In this document: positions 1 to 11,296 of the stretch, in pieces
How the letters are laid out: every line of letters begins with the position of its first letter
How positions within the stretch are numbered: the stretch's first letter is position 1
From: Mycoplasmopsis bovigenitalium
Lineage (GTDB): Bacteria; Bacillota_I; Bacilli_A; Mycoplasmatales; Metamycoplasmataceae
Assembly (NCBI RefSeq): GCF_900660525.1
Contig: NZ_LR214970.1
Location: 124,001 to 188,000 of the forward strand
DNA: 64,000 nt
Direction of reading: 5' to 3'
Program-made: the position numbers and the translations under genes
Notes under the pieces: generated by a model
The model's input: the letters and a program-made list of their open reading frames with translations, nothing else
Database searches by the model: none
What the model was told of the DNA's origin: nothing

Positions 1-116
1 GCAATAACTTCCAGTCCATGTTTTTCTTCTTTGAATTCCATTTCCATAAACTCTTCAGTTTTTGCTTCAAGTTCTTTTTGTAATTTTTGCATTTTTCTTA
101 GCATGTTTTGGTCCAT
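1..116 (-). CDS. YbaB/EbfC family nucleoid-associated protein (partial)
   Basis: Only the first 38 or so codons are in the window; the gene runs off the left edge. The N-terminus starts MDQNMLRKMQKLQKEL and continues as a charged helix, as in the YbaB/EbfC family of small DNA-binding proteins. The gene lies directly downstream of dnaX, the usual place for ybaB (often followed by recR). Its Shine-Dalgarno GGAGAT (121-126) overlaps the dnaX stop codon at 126-128, so the two are almost certainly co-transcribed. The family call rests on the short N-terminus and on synteny. Confidence 0.8.
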   Translation of the reverse strand, partial: MDQNMLRKMQKLQKELEAKTEEFMEMEFKEEKHGLEVI

Positions 117-125
117 TTTAATCTC

Positions 126-1961
126 CTAAATATTGGTTAAATCTTCAAATAATTTTGCTGTTGGTGACTGATTTTTATCAACATTTACATCATTAAATTT
201 ATATGTTTCAAAGCCGCCAGCATTGACTTTTTCAATAAATTTATTGCCAATTTCTTTATATCTTCTTAAATCACTAATGATGAATAAGTTTTTGTATTCA
301 CCTAAATATGTTTTCAATAATTCTTGGAAACTAAAATTAGTTTTAATTTTTTCAAGGTAATTTAGCTCAGGAAATATTGAAACTTTTGATGCACCTAAAA
401 CAATAAATTTTTCACCTGCTGCATAAACTTTAACGTTTTTAAGTGCTAAAACAATGTCTGAATATTTATCATCGTTGTTATTAAAAATAAATTCAAAAGC
501 AGTTTCTACTCTAGATATTTCTTCTCTTGTTGACAAAGCGAAAGCATTCATCAACTCTGAGTCAGAATATGTTTCAGTAAAGGAATTAAATCCAGAGTAG
601 CTATCGTCGAATTTTGGGAATAAAGAAGATTTTTTATTTTTTTGTTGTGTGTTGTCTTCTTCAAAATTAAATTCGGATGTCGAAATTAATGAATCTTCAG
701 CATCAAAACCATCAAATGTCAATAAATCATCATTGATTGTCTGAGCATCGCCTAAATTGTCATTCAATTCGATCATGAATTCTTGGCTTTGCTCAAGAGC
801 AATTTTAACTGTGTTAGTAGGAGTTTTTCTTGGTTTCATAACTTGAGTATCCTTTTTTGTATCATTTTCGATGGTTTTGGGTTCATTTAATTGTTTGGAA
901 TTTTGTTCGCTTGCAATTTTGAGTAATGATAATTCAATAAGTTGAAATTGAGAATCTGAATAAATCAAATCTTTGGCAAGTTTGTACAATTTATCAATTG
1001 TTTTTAATGCAAAATCATAATTAAATTGCAATAATTCAATGTCTTTTTGAGTTAATAATTCAATAAGATGAACATCTGACGTTCTATTTAAAATAACGAA
1101 ATCTTTTAGAACTCCAATTAATCCGTCAATTAGATGTTTAGAATCAAGCCCAGCATTTTTTAGTTCATCAATAAGCAAAATAATATCTTTTACATTTCCA
1201 ACATATAAATTATTAAGAATAGTTATTAAATTTTCATTTGCTGAAATTCCAAATGCATAAGATATGTCTTGAATTTTTATGTGTCCATTACCATATGCTA
1301 ATGCTTGATCAGCAATTGACAATGCATCACGCATCCCTCCATTAGATAATCTAGCAATATAACCCAGAGAATCCTCATCATATGTAATATTTTCCGAATT
1401 TAAAACCTTTTGCAGCTGTTCAATAATTGTTTGAGTAGGTATTTTTCTAAAATTATATCTTTGAACACGAGAAAGAATTGTTAATGGAATTTTTTGAGGA
1501 TCAGTTGTTGCAAGTATAAATATAACGTGTGCTGGGGGTTCCTCAAGAGTTTTAAGCAATGCATTGAAAGCACCCTTGCTAAGCATATGAACTTCATCAA
1601 TTACATAAATTTTAAATTTGCCGTTTGCCGGCATATTTTGTATCTTTTCATTCAAACTTCTTATATCATCAACACCATTATTTGAAGCTGCATCCATTTC
1701 AATGATGTCAAAGTTTTTATCACTAATTTTTAAACATTGTTCACAAACAAATGTTAGTTCTAATCCATGGCCACAATTTAGTGTTGAGGCAAAAATTTTA
1801 GCTACTGATGTTTTACCAACGCCACGAGGGCCCGAAAATAGGTATGCGTGGCTAATTTTGTTGCTAAGTATAATGTTTTTTAATGTTTGAACAATGTGTT
1901 GTTGCCCAACAACTTCATCAAAATTTCTTGGTCGATATTTTCTATATAAAGCCTTATACAC
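126..1961 (-). CDS. dnaX: DNA polymerase III subunit gamma/tau
   Basis: This is the clamp-loader ATPase of the replisome, 611 aa. The N-terminus MYKALYRKYRPRNFDEVVGQ is typical of DnaX. Walker A GPRGVGKT is at residues 44-51 and Walker B DEVH at 123-126. The zinc module shows only three of the usual four cysteines (C63, C73, C76), with isoleucine at the expected fourth position (79). After about residue 370 the protein becomes low-complexity and acidic (tau-like), then has a short C-terminal domain. The start has a strong Shine-Dalgarno GGAGGTG. It is divergent from gpmI, and ybaB follows directly downstream. Confidence 0.97.
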   Translation of the reverse strand: MYKALYRKYRPRNFDEVVGQQHIVQTLKNIILSNKISHAYLFSGPRGVGKTSVAKIFASTLNCGHGLELTFVCEQCLKISDKNFDIIEMDAASNNGVDDIRSLNEKIQNMPANGKFKIYVIDEVHMLSKGAFNALLKTLEEPPAHVIFILATTDPQKIPLTILSRVQRYNFRKIPTQTIIEQLQKVLNSENITYDEDSLGYIARLSNGGMRDALSIADQALAYGNGHIKIQDISYAFGISANENLITILNNLYVGNVKDIILLIDELKNAGLDSKHLIDGLIGVLKDFVILNRTSDVHLIELLTQKDIELLQFNYDFALKTIDKLYKLAKDLIYSDSQFQLIELSLLKIASEQNSKQLNEPKTIENDTKKDTQVMKPRKTPTNTVKIALEQSQEFMIELNDNLGDAQTINDDLLTFDGFDAEDSLISTSEFNFEEDNTQQKNKKSSLFPKFDDSYSGFNSFTETYSDSELMNAFALSTREEISRVETAFEFIFNNNDDKYSDIVLALKNVKVYAAGEKFIVLGASKVSIFPELNYLEKIKTNFSFQELLKTYLGEYKNLFIISDLRRYKEIGNKFIEKVNAGGFETYKFNDVNVDKNQSPTAKLFEDLTNI

Positions 1962-2152
1962 ACCACCTCCACATATAATTAATATTATTATATTGATAAT
2001 TAATTATTTATTTAATATTTAAAACAAATTTTCAAAATTACGTTATTTAGCTTGGAAATTTAAATATCTTTAAGCAATCAATATTTCATTGAAATATTAT
2101 TAAAAAAAGTTAAAAAATATAAAATTAAAATATAAATTTCTGAAAGGATAAT
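1962..2152. promoter_or_regulatory. Divergent promoter region between dnaX and gpmI
   Basis: This 191-bp, very AT-rich gap separates two divergent genes, so it must hold both promoters. Strong ribosome-binding sites flank it: GGAGGTGG before dnaX and GAAAGGA (about 2142-2148) before gpmI. I see no distinctive operator or structured RNA. Confidence 0.5.
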
Positions 2153-3643
2153 ATGAAAAAAACAGTTTTAATTGTTATTGACGGATTAGGCCTTGGTAAA
2201 AAATATGAAGGTAACGCTTTTGAATTGGCAAAAACACCAACTTTTGACAAATTATTAAGCGATTATCCTAATTCAAAAATTCAAGCTTCTGGTCAATATG
2301 TAGGTCTTCCAGAGGGTCAAATGGGCAACTCTGAGGTGGGGCATTTAAATATCGGCGCCGGCAGAGTTGTTTACACAGGATTGAGTTTGATAAATCACTC
2401 AATAAAAACAGGTGATTTCAAGAAAAATCAAATATTTTTAGATGCAATAAAAAAAGTAAAAAATAATAAAAAAACACTTCATTTAGTAGGTTTATTGAGT
2501 GATGGGGGTGTGCATTCCCACCAAGATCATCTTTTTGAGTTGATTGAACTTGCAAATGAATCTGGTCTAAAAGATGTGTCAATACACGTAATAGGTGATG
2601 GTCGTGATGTTGCTCCTAAATCATTGATTAGTTCATTGGAAAAATTAAGTGATTTAACTAATAGATATGGTTACACAATTTCATCAATTGGTGGACGTTA
2701 TTATGGAATGGATAGAGATAAAATGTTTGATCGTGTTCAATTACATTTTGATGCATTATTAGGAGAATCTAAAAACAAATTTTTTGACGTAATTCAATAT
2801 ATTAATGATTCATATGGTCAAAATGTAACAGATGAATTTATTGTTCCTGCAATAAATGAAAAAGGTAAGTTTATAACAAATAATGATTCAGTTATTTTCT
2901 TTAATTTTAGACCGGATAGAGCAAGACAACTTTCTCATTGTTTAATTGGCTCATCATTATTTGATTACAATCCAACAAATCGTGTTCAACTTGAAGATTT
3001 TATTTCTATGATGAAATATGAAGGAATTGAATCAAAAGTTGCAATAGAAGAGATGAAAGTTGAAAACCCAATTGGTGCTGTTATTAGTCAAAATAATTTA
3101 AAACAATTGAGATTAGCAGAAACACAAAAATATTCACATGTTACTTATTTTATGGATGGTGGTGTTGATGTTATTTATGAGAATTCAACAAGAATTATGG
3201 TTGATTCTTTGAAGGTTAAAACTTACGATTTAGCCCCAAAAATGAGTGCAAAAGAAATCACTGACAAGCTTATTGAACATGGGCTTAAAAATGATTTAAC
3301 TATTATGAATTATGCAAACCCTGACATGGTTGGTCACACTGGCGTTTTAAATGCAACAATTGAAGCAATTGAATTTTTAGATTTTCAAATCAAAAGGGTT
3401 ATAGATTGAGCGAGTGAAAATGATGTTACTGTATTTATTACAGCTGACCATGGAAATTCTGAAGTCATGATTGATAATAAAGGCGGCCCAGCCACAAAAC
3501 ATACAGACAATCCAGTAATGCTTGTTTCAACTGATAAAACTCTAAAACTTGAAGATGGTAAACTGGCAAATATAGCTCCAACTATTTTAAAATACATGGG
3601 AATTCAAATTCCAAAAGAAATGAATGAAGAACCTTTAATCTAG
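2153..3643 (+). CDS. gpmI: 2,3-bisphosphoglycerate-independent phosphoglycerate mutase
   Basis: The enzyme interconverts 3- and 2-phosphoglycerate in glycolysis, using two Mn ions and a phosphoserine intermediate. It is 496 aa once the TGA at 3407-3409 is read as Trp. The N-terminal metal site VIDGLG (D10) and the catalytic serine in QMGNSEVGHLN (S60) are visible, as are the later GDGRDV and TADHGNSE metal-binding motifs. Length is near the usual of about 510 aa. The start has the Shine-Dalgarno GAAAGGA. The TAG stop abuts the ATG of the next gene, which points to an operon with the phosphatase. Confidence 0.97.
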
Positions 3644-4525
3644 ATGACTAAACAATTTAAAAGAATTATTTTTAGCGATATTGATGGTACTATTTATCCA
3701 TTTTCTAATAGAGTGTTGAGCGATGAAACAAAAAAAAGTATTTTAGATTCGCACAATGATGGAATTGAATTTGTTTTAGCTACCGGGAACCCCGCTCTTC
3801 CAAAAATTAAAGATTTAGCCAATGAGTTGAAAACCAGATATATCATATGTTCAAATGGAGCGGAAATTTTAGATTTACAAGATGAAAAATACTTGTTTTA
3901 TTCATTTATTGATGAAGATTCATTGACAAAAATTTTAAATATTTGCAACAAATATAATGCTGCAATTTATTGAAATTCTCTTGATAAATACGGTCTATTC
4001 AATGCTTCTAAATCAACCATTGATTTTTATATAGATTTTTATGATTTCAGAGATTGGGATTTTACCAATCATTCTATAAAACGTGTTTTAAAGTTAGAAA
4101 TTTTAGACAATAACAATTCAATGGAACAGATTAAAAATGATATTGATGAATTAAATTTACCAATTGAAATGGTTAAATTATCAAGTCATATTGAAATTAC
4201 AGCAAAACAGGTTTCAAAAGGAGATGCCGCACAATTTTTGTGTGAAAACATTTTTAATACCGATATAAAAAATACAATGGCAATTGGGGATAGTGAAAAT
4301 GATTTATCAATGTTAAATATAGTTGGTTTTGGGTATGTAATGGATAATGCTCCGCAAAGTGTAAAAAGTAAATGTGTGCTTTTTGCTGCAGACGTTGAGC
4401 AAAATGGTCTAGGTGAATCTATAATTGACTATGTTTATCGCACAAAATCAATGTATGAAAAAGAAAAAGTAAGATTACAAGTTGAAAAATGAAATGACAA
4501 ATTAAAAGCCAAAAACAGCCGCTAG
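3644..4525 (+). CDS. Cof-type HAD-superfamily phosphatase
   Basis: A 293-aa haloacid-dehalogenase-type hydrolase of the Cof/sugar-phosphatase kind common in mycoplasmas. Motif I is FSDIDGTIYP near the N-terminus and motif IV is GDSENDLSML near the C-terminus. The substrate cannot be inferred. TGA codons at 3971-3973, 4076 and 4490-4492 read as Trp join three apparently separate pieces into one frame. The start codon follows the gpmI stop with no gap and no clear Shine-Dalgarno, so translation is probably coupled. The last codons lie inside the terminator hairpin. Confidence 0.9.
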
Positions 4526-4543
4526 TTTCTGTTTTGGCTTTTT
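4505..4543 (+). terminator. Intrinsic terminator after gpmI-HAD operon
   Basis: The stem pairs GCCAAAA(A)CAG with CTGTTTTGGC and is followed by TTTTT. It overlaps the last codons of the phosphatase gene. Confidence 0.85.
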
Positions 4544-4576
4544 AATATTAAATTTAATATTAATACATTTTTAATG

Positions 4577-4588
4577 TAAAATTGCATT
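4577..4588 (+). promoter_or_regulatory. secA -10 box, leaderless-type start
   Basis: TAAAAT at 4577-4582 is followed by exactly 6 nt and then the secA ATG, with no Shine-Dalgarno. Transcription would begin at or next to the A of the start codon. Confidence 0.55.
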
Positions 4589-7132
4589 ATGAAGTTATTT
4601 GAATTTAAGTCTACTGAAATGCGTATAGCTGAAAAAACATTGAAAAAAATCAATGATTATGAAAAAATCATTCAAAAATTGTCTGATGATGATTTAAAAA
4701 ATAAAACCTTGCAGTTTAAATCTCGTATTGCGAATGGTGAGAGTTTGGAATCAATGCGAGCTGAGGTTTTTGCTGTTTCAAGAGAAGCAACAAAAAGAGT
4801 GCTTGGCAAGCGTCCTTATGATGTGCAAATGCTTGGTGGCGTTTTACTTGATTTAGCATCGGTGGCTGAAATGAAAACTGGTGAAGGTAAAACAATTACA
4901 TCAATCGCACCTGTTTATTTAAATGCTCTTGAAGGCAAAGGAGCTATTGTATCAACAGTAAACGAATATCTTTCTGAGCGTGATGCTATTGAAATGGGTG
5001 AAGTATTTAATTGACTTGGTTTAACTGTTGGAATTAATAAAGCACAAATGGATCCAGCTGAAAAACGAGCAGCTTACGCTGCTGACATCACCTATTCAGT
5101 GCACTCTGAACTAGGTTTTGATTATTTACGTGATAATATGGCTGAATCAGTTGGCGAAAAAGTTCAAAGAGGCTTAAATTTCTGTTTAATTGACGAAGCT
5201 GACTCAATTTTAATTGACGAAGCAAAAACTCCATTGATAATTTCTGGTGGTGAAGGTGAAGACACTAGTGAATACTTTATGGCTGATAGATTTGTTAGAA
5301 CACTAGTTGAAGATGATTATGAAATTGACGAAGAATCAAAGGCAATTTCGTTGACTTATAGTGGTATTAAAAAAGCCAATGCATTTTTTGGTTTTGATAA
5401 TTTGTACCATTTTGAAAATTCAGAAATGGTTCATAGAATTCAAAATTCACTTCGCGCCCACAAAGTTATGCGCGAAAATGTTGAATATATAGTTCGTGAT
5501 GGCAAGATCGAGTTAGTTGATGCATTTACAGGCCGTATAATGGAAGGTAGAGCATATTCTGAAGGTTTACAACAAGCAATTCAAGCTTGTGCAGGTGTTG
5601 AAATTGAAAGTGAAACAAAAACACTGGCAACAATTACTTACCAAAACTTCTTCCGTATGTTTACTAAATTATGTGGTATGACAGGTACTGCAAAAACTGA
5701 AGAACAAGAATTCATTGACATTTACAACATGCGTGTAAATGTAGTTCCAACCAATAGACCAGTTATTCGTAAAGATTTAGAAGACTCAATTTTCGCAACC
5801 GCAAAAGGAAAATGAGAAGCAGTTACTGAAAAAATTAAAGAATTATATGAAAAAGGCCAACCAGTTTTAGTTGGTACTGCACAAATTGAAGATTCAGAAA
5901 TTTTGCATTACTTTTTATCACAAGCAATGATTCCACACACAGTATTGAATGCTAAACAAAATGCATCAGAAGCAGAAATAATTGCTAACGCAGGTCAAGT
6001 TAAATCAGTTACAATTGCTACAAACATGGCTGGGCGTGGTACAGACATTAAATTGTCACAAGAAGCAAAAGAATTAGGTGGTTTATATGTCATTGGTACC
6101 GATCGAGCTGAGTCTCGCCGTATTGATAATCAGCTGCGTGGACGTAGTGGGCGTCAAGGGGATCCTGGAGTTTCTAAATTTTATGTTTCATTAGATGATC
6201 AATTAATGCGTCGTTTCTCTAATTATGAAGAATTTAAAGAGCAATTTGCTGATAAAGGTGATAGCGAAATTACTTCAAAATCGCTTGTAAAAGGATTTGT
6301 TGAAGCACAGAAAAAAATTGAAGGCTTCAACTACGATTCACGTAAAAGTGTGCTTCATTACGATGATGTGATTAGACAGCAACGTGACTTGTTTTATGCA
6401 CAACGTGACTTGATTCTTGTTCATGACGACTTAGGCTTTATTATTGAAAGAATGTTGAAAAATGCTGTAAATACAATTGTTCATAATCCAATGTTTTTGA
6501 ATAAAACTGGCACATTTATTTATGAAAAACTATTTTCTTATTTAAATGATGAATTTTTGGGAAAAGGTGTTAGAGATAAATTTGAATTAGAGTCGCTTTC
6601 TAAAATTCATGAAAATGACATGCAAGATTTCTTAAATAATGAATTATTAAATAAGTATAAAAAATGAAGACAAATTTACAATGAAAAAACAGCAGAAAAT
6701 ATGGTTCAATATTGCGAAAAGCAAATAGTTTTAAGTGTTTCTGATAGATATTGACAAAACCATATTAATGTGATGGATAAATTGCGTTCAAATGTTAATT
6801 TAGTTCAATATTCACAAAAAAACCCTTATCAAGTTTATACAGAAGAAGGTACTAAAAAGTTTAATCAAATGCTTGCAAATATTGCTACTGATGTTTGCCG
6901 GGCAATATTCAACGATAGAAATGGGGCGCAATCTCTAATTTCAAGCGAAATGGAGAATGACCCTCTTTTCCAAGCTATTAAAAGTACAGTTTATCTTGAT
7001 GAAAATGTTGAAGATTCGCAACGCGAACAAATTTGAATTGATTTGTATAAACAAGCTAAAGAAGGTTATGCAAATAATGATGTTGCAAATGTAGAATTTG
7101 CTGCTGACATTTTAGAACAAAATAATTATTAA
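4589..7132 (+). CDS. secA: Preprotein translocase motor ATPase SecA
   Basis: SecA drives post-translational protein export through SecYEG at the membrane. It is 847 aa, with several TGA codons (for example 5012-5014 and 5813-5815) read as Trp. Walker A is MKTGEGKT and the DEAD-type box is LIDEADSILIDEA. Motifs VPTNRPVIRKD, ATNMAGRGTDI and QLRGRSGRQGDPG of the second nucleotide-binding fold follow in order. The C-terminus (ending EQNNY) lacks the cysteine-rich zinc tail of many bacterial SecA proteins. No Shine-Dalgarno is visible; the -10 box sits 6 nt before the ATG. Confidence 0.98.
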
Positions 7133-7133
7133 T

Positions 7134-7171
7134 AAAAAAGCAAAACTTAATGACTAGCTTTGCTTTTTTTT
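7134..7171. terminator. Bidirectional terminator between secA and P-type ATPase
   Basis: AAAAAAGCAAA pairs with TTTGCTTTTTT around a 14-nt loop. The minus-strand ATPase stop codon (7154-7156) lies inside the loop, so the hairpin serves both convergent genes. Confidence 0.8.
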
Positions 7172-9850
7172 CAATATATTTCCAATTCATTTGGTAAATT
7201 TTAGCGCTTCATTGGCAACAACTAAAATTAGTCCTAATGATAATGATGATACAATTAGTTTTCAATGTTTGGTTATGTCGGTCATCCGAAATACTTGAGC
7301 TATTTGGGGTACAAGTGAAACAATCAAAATTGTGCTACCAGAGAATATAATTGCTGCTCATACTAATCAATATTTTTTAATTGATGAGATAAAAATTGAT
7401 TTTTCAGACATAAAGTTGATTGTGTTTATTCCGCATGCTAAACCAAGAGTTATAAAGCCACATGTTGAAGCTGTTTGTGCAAATTCTAAGTTATTTGCAA
7501 TGGCATATTCGGCTCCAATTGTGTATGAAATTAATGTTGCAAGACTTAATAAAAGTGATTGCCAAATCAGTGTTATACCCATTCCTCTTGCAAAAATTGA
7601 TTCTTTTTTATTGAATGGATTTCTATTCATAACGTCTTTGTCACTATTTACAAATCCAAGTGCAATCGCAGGTAAACCATGAGACACTAAGTTAATTCAC
7701 AATAATTGACTTGCGCCAAAAATGTAAAATTGTTCGTATTTTCCTTTGTATGCAAAGAAAAATACAATCATTCCAAGCATCATCACAATAATTTCAACAA
7801 GAGATGAAACAAGTAAATTCATAATTATTGTTTTGATTTTATCAAATGTTGAACGGCCATTTTTAACTGCACTAACAATAGTATTAAAATTATCGTCAAC
7901 TAAAATCAAATCAGCTGCTTGTTTAGAAACATCAGTTCCAGTTATACCCATAGCACAACCAATATCAGAAACTTTTAAAGCAGGCGCATCATTTACACCA
8001 TCGCCAGTCATTGCAACAACTTTTTCATGAGATTGTCAAGCTTTAACAATTCTTAGTTTGTCTTCTGGGTTAACTCTTGCATAAACTGAAATTTTGGTAA
8101 CTTTTTCAGCAAGTTCTTTTTCACTCATTTGTGCAAGTTGGCTACCAGTTATGCATAAATCACCATCGTTATAAATACCTAATTGACTTGCAATTGCTTT
8201 AGCGGTTACAATATGGTCGCCAGTAATCATAACTGTTTTGATTCCTGCGTTTTTAGCGGCTAAAACACTTTCTTTTACATTTGCTCTAGGAGGGTCAACA
8301 AGTGCAATTAAACCTACAAATTCAAAGTCATTCTCGTCGTTAAAATTAATATTTTCTGAGTTAATTTCTTTAACCGCTACGGCAATAACTCTGTAAGATT
8401 TCTCGGACCAACTATTATTAATTGATAGAACTTTTTCCTTGTCAATGTTGTTTGATTTTTCAATGATAATATCTGGAGCGCCCTTGGTTATCATGAATTT
8501 TTTGTTGTTATTTTGGACAAGAACTGAGTGCATTTTTCTGTCACTGTCAAATGGCAATGAAGTTATAATTTTGAATTCGTTTTTCAATGATTCTTTTGTT
8601 ATTTGATTATCAAAAGCATAACGCAACATTCCTGTTTCAGTTGGATCACCAACTTCTTCAAATTCGCCTTTTTCTTTATTAAAATGAATAAATGCGTCAT
8701 TGCATAGTGTTACAAATGTTGTTATTTTTTCAAAATTTTGCTTATTATTTTTAACTGTAAATATTGAGTTTGTTTGAAAGTCATACAAGTCAATAACCTT
8801 CATTTTATTTTCTGTAAGCGTACCAGTTTTATCGGTACAAATAATTGAGGTTGAACCTAATGTTTCGACTGCAAGTAAATTTTTGACTAAAGCTTTTTCT
8901 TTTGTTAAGTTTTTTACCCCAACTGTCAGCAAGACAGTTGTAAAGGTTAGCAGACCTTCTGGAATTGCAGCTACTGCTAAACTAATAGCTGTAACAGTTG
9001 CTTGTGTATAGACATCAGGTCTATTTCACCCAGCACTAATATTATTTAATAATATTTGTGTTATCAAGCTAACAAATAATAAGACTACTCCGCTGATTCC
9101 GAATCATTTACTTAATTTGTTCAGTTTGTATTGAAGTGGAGTTGTTGTTGCTCCTTGTTTTTGAATTAATTCATTTATTTTACCAATTTCGGTATTAACC
9201 CCTGTCGCAACAACAATTGCTAATGCTTTCCCATTAGTTACATATGTACTTGAGTATAGTAAATGTTTATTTTCAGCTAATATTGCATTGTCAGTGGCAT
9301 CTCAGTTTTCAATTTTGTTAATTGCTAAGTTTTCACCAGTTAATGAAGATTCAACAACCATTAAATTAGTTGCGTCAATAATTCTGCAATCGGCATTTAT
9401 TGTGTCTCCTGCGGCTAAAAGAATTAAATCACCAGGAACAAGCTCTGTTGATTTGATTTTTTGGATTCTACCATCGCGCATTACACTAGTAAATGACTCA
9501 TTCATTTTTTCAAGCGCCCTTACAGCACGGTCAGATTTTACTTCTTGATAAGCGCCAAGCATTGAATTTAAAATAATTACTAAAACAATGATAAATGGCT
9601 CAATGTACCCGATTAAAATATCTATTCCTTTTTTTTCACCACTAACGTGTTCATAAATTGCTAATCCCAATGAAATTGAAGCACCAATAATTAACAAAAT
9701 AATCATCGGATCAATAAATTGTTTAAAAAAGGCAACAACAGGATTTACTTTTTTATTTCTCATTAGTGTGTTAAGTCCATGTTTTTGTTTTAATTCATCA
9801 ACTTGTTTGCTTGATAAGCCCTTATAATTTAAAGCTTCACTTTTAGTCAT
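7154..9850 (-). CDS. Calcium-type cation-transporting P-type ATPase
   Basis: An 898-aa P2A-like ATPase that should pump Ca2+ (or a related cation) across the membrane. Visible features in order are an N-terminal cation-ATPase domain, the actuator motif SSLTGEN, the M4 ion-site motif AVAAIPEGL, phosphorylation motif CTDKTGTL (D340), nucleotide-binding KGAPD, hinge motif [11 protein letters not shown], and a C-terminal bundle of membrane helices. Several TGA codons read as Trp join four segments. The IPEGL motif favours Ca2+/Mg2+ over heavy metals, but the ion is inferred. The Shine-Dalgarno is GGAGGTAAT just before the ATG. Confidence 0.93.
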
Positions 9851-9921
9851 ATTACCTCCATTATTTGTTAATAAATTTTAATAAATATGTGAATAACTTA
9901 TAAAAATTAAAATAAAAAAAA

Positions 9922-10012
9922 TGGCGGAACAGAGAAGATTTGAACTTCCGCGGGTGTTGCCACCCCTACAGTCTTAGCAGGACCGCCTCTTCAGCCACTT
10001 GAGTACTGTTCC
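9922..10012 (-). tRNA. tRNA-Ser (GCU)
   Basis: A 91-nt class II tRNA with an encoded CCA end. The acceptor stem GGAACAG pairs with CTGTTCC, there is a long variable arm, and the anticodon loop CTGCTAA gives anticodon GCU for AGC/AGU codons. A TATAAT box lies 17 nt upstream (10029-10034 on plus as ATTATA), and a T-run follows the CCA. Confidence 0.96.
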
Positions 10013-10028
10013 GTTTTTTTGCTTTTCT

Positions 10029-10034
10029 ATTATA
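10029..10034 (-). promoter_or_regulatory. -10 box of tRNA-Ser
   Basis: TATAAT on the minus strand, placed so that transcription would start a few nucleotides before the mature tRNA 5' end. Confidence 0.55.
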
Positions 10035-10183
10035 TATTAAAATTTATTAATTTTAAATAAATAGATTATTTGTTGTCGGCAATCAAAAAACAGTTATGTA
10101 GAAAATAAATTCGATTATTTCATTGAAAAATCATTGAAATTTTAATAATTTTTCTTGAAATTTTAGATAAATATATTCATTAA

Positions 10184-10732
10184 TTATATTTTTACGTGAT
10201 TTTTTTTAATAAATAATAAATATAGTGTGTGAAGTGAACTAAGAGTGAATTGATTTTCTAAAATATTCTCTAATTCTTGTCTTGAAACCCACTTGTTGTA
10301 TGCAACTTTTTCGAATATCGAACCATCCGTTGTGGGTTCATTTTCATTTAATCCACTTACATCAACCAAGAAATTAAACACCTTTTCATTCATTTGTGTG
10401 GTAGCGATATTTTTTACCATTTGTTTTATATTTGACTCATTTATGTAAAATCCAGCTTCTTCTTTTACTTCATTTATGCAACAATCTATAGGACTTTGTT
10501 TTTCTTCAATACTGCCTGTGATAGGACATGCATATGATTCATCTCAATATTTCTTTTCTTTAATTTCCGGCAAGGGCTGATAATGTATTAAAAATTCAAG
10601 ATTTTCACCATTTTTTCTGAATAATAATGCTGCAATAGAATCAATGCTTTTTCTTTGACAATATGTAAATCCTTTATCTGATTTGAAAACCGAAATTCAT
10701 TCATTAGAGAATAGTTTTGTTGCTTTATTCAT
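10184..10732 (-). CDS. NUDIX-like hydrolase with degenerate Nudix box
   Basis: A 182-aa protein. A TGA codon near residue 12 and another near residue 66 read as Trp give the full length. The central stretch GSIEEKQSPIDCCINEVKEE followed by AGF matches the Nudix-box layout GX5EX7REXXEEXG, but Q replaces the first Glu and N replaces the Arg, while the NEVKEE glutamates that bind metal remain. Such enzymes hydrolyse nucleoside-diphosphate derivatives; no substrate can be assigned. There is no Shine-Dalgarno, and TAAAAT lies 6 nt before the ATG. It lies downstream of the galU-lipoprotein genes but behind its own terminator and promoter. Confidence 0.75.
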
Positions 10733-10738
10733 AGTTAA

Positions 10739-10744
10739 ATTTTA
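10739..10744 (-). promoter_or_regulatory. -10 box of NUDIX gene, leaderless-type start
   Basis: TAAAAT on minus, 6 nt before the ATG at 10732, with no Shine-Dalgarno. Confidence 0.5.
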
Positions 10745-10747
10745 CAA

Positions 10748-10771
10748 CAAAAAATAGGAACATTTGTTCCT
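10748..10771 (-). terminator. Terminator after the galU-lipoprotein operon
   Basis: A perfect hairpin AGGAACA-AA-TGTTCCT is followed on the minus strand by ATTTTTTG. It separates the lipoprotein gene from the NUDIX gene, whose promoter sits immediately beyond it. Confidence 0.8.
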
Positions 10772-10789
10772 ATAATTTGGTTACAATAA

Positions 10790-11296
10790 TTAAAAGAAAC
10801 GACTTTTAATTTTGTTAATTAGTGTAGTTATTTTTTCAAGGTTGTTTGATTTTATTAACTCATCAATATCAGAAATATATTTATTAATTTCTTGTTTTTC
10901 TTCCTCAGATTGAGTTGGATTAATTCTTTTTGATAGATTTTCTTTAGCATTTGATAAATATATTTTTTTATTGGCTAAATCTAATTTTGGTTGAAATTCC
11001 AAAACAGCTTTGACTAATTTATCTGTAGCGGTTTTGATTTCGTCGGATTTAACATCTTTTTTTGATGCAACCGATTTTGTTTCGTTGATAATTGGTATTA
11101 GTTTTTCTGATTCAGTCTTCAATTCACTATTTTGTGAATGCTTTTCTGAATTAGCATTTTTATACATTTGTTCTGCATTGAATATTAGTTCATCAAGATA
11201 TTTTTGCTCGTTTGTTTTTTTGCTACATCCCGCTGATAATACAAGTGGTGAAAGTGAAACTAATGCACTTACTGAAAATAATAATTTTTTATTCAT
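10790..11296 (-). CDS. Small helical lipoprotein, function unknown
   Basis: A 168-aa precursor with a basic N-terminus, hydrophobic signal peptide and lipobox VLSAGC (lipidated C24), so it should be anchored on the outer face of the membrane. The mature part is charged and strongly helical, resembling the small three-helix (FIVAR-like) modules found in mycoplasma surface lipoproteins. The ATG overlaps the galU stop codon by one base (TAATG), indicating translational coupling. I cannot assign a function; the galU linkage may be only structural. Confidence 0.85.
   Translation of the reverse strand: MNKKLLFSVSALVSLSPLVLSAGCSKKTNEQKYLDELIFNAEQMYKNANSEKHSQNSELKTESEKLIPIINETKSVASKKDVKSDEIKTATDKLVKAVLEFQPKLDLANKKIYLSNAKENLSKRINPTQSEEEKQEINKYISDIDELIKSNNLEKITTLINKIKSRFF

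Noticed and set aside
3407..3409. In-frame TGA codons in many genes as signs of pseudogenes
   Set aside because: They fall where the protein families have Trp or tolerate it, and they occur in essential genes such as secA, rplM and gyrB; this is genetic code 4.
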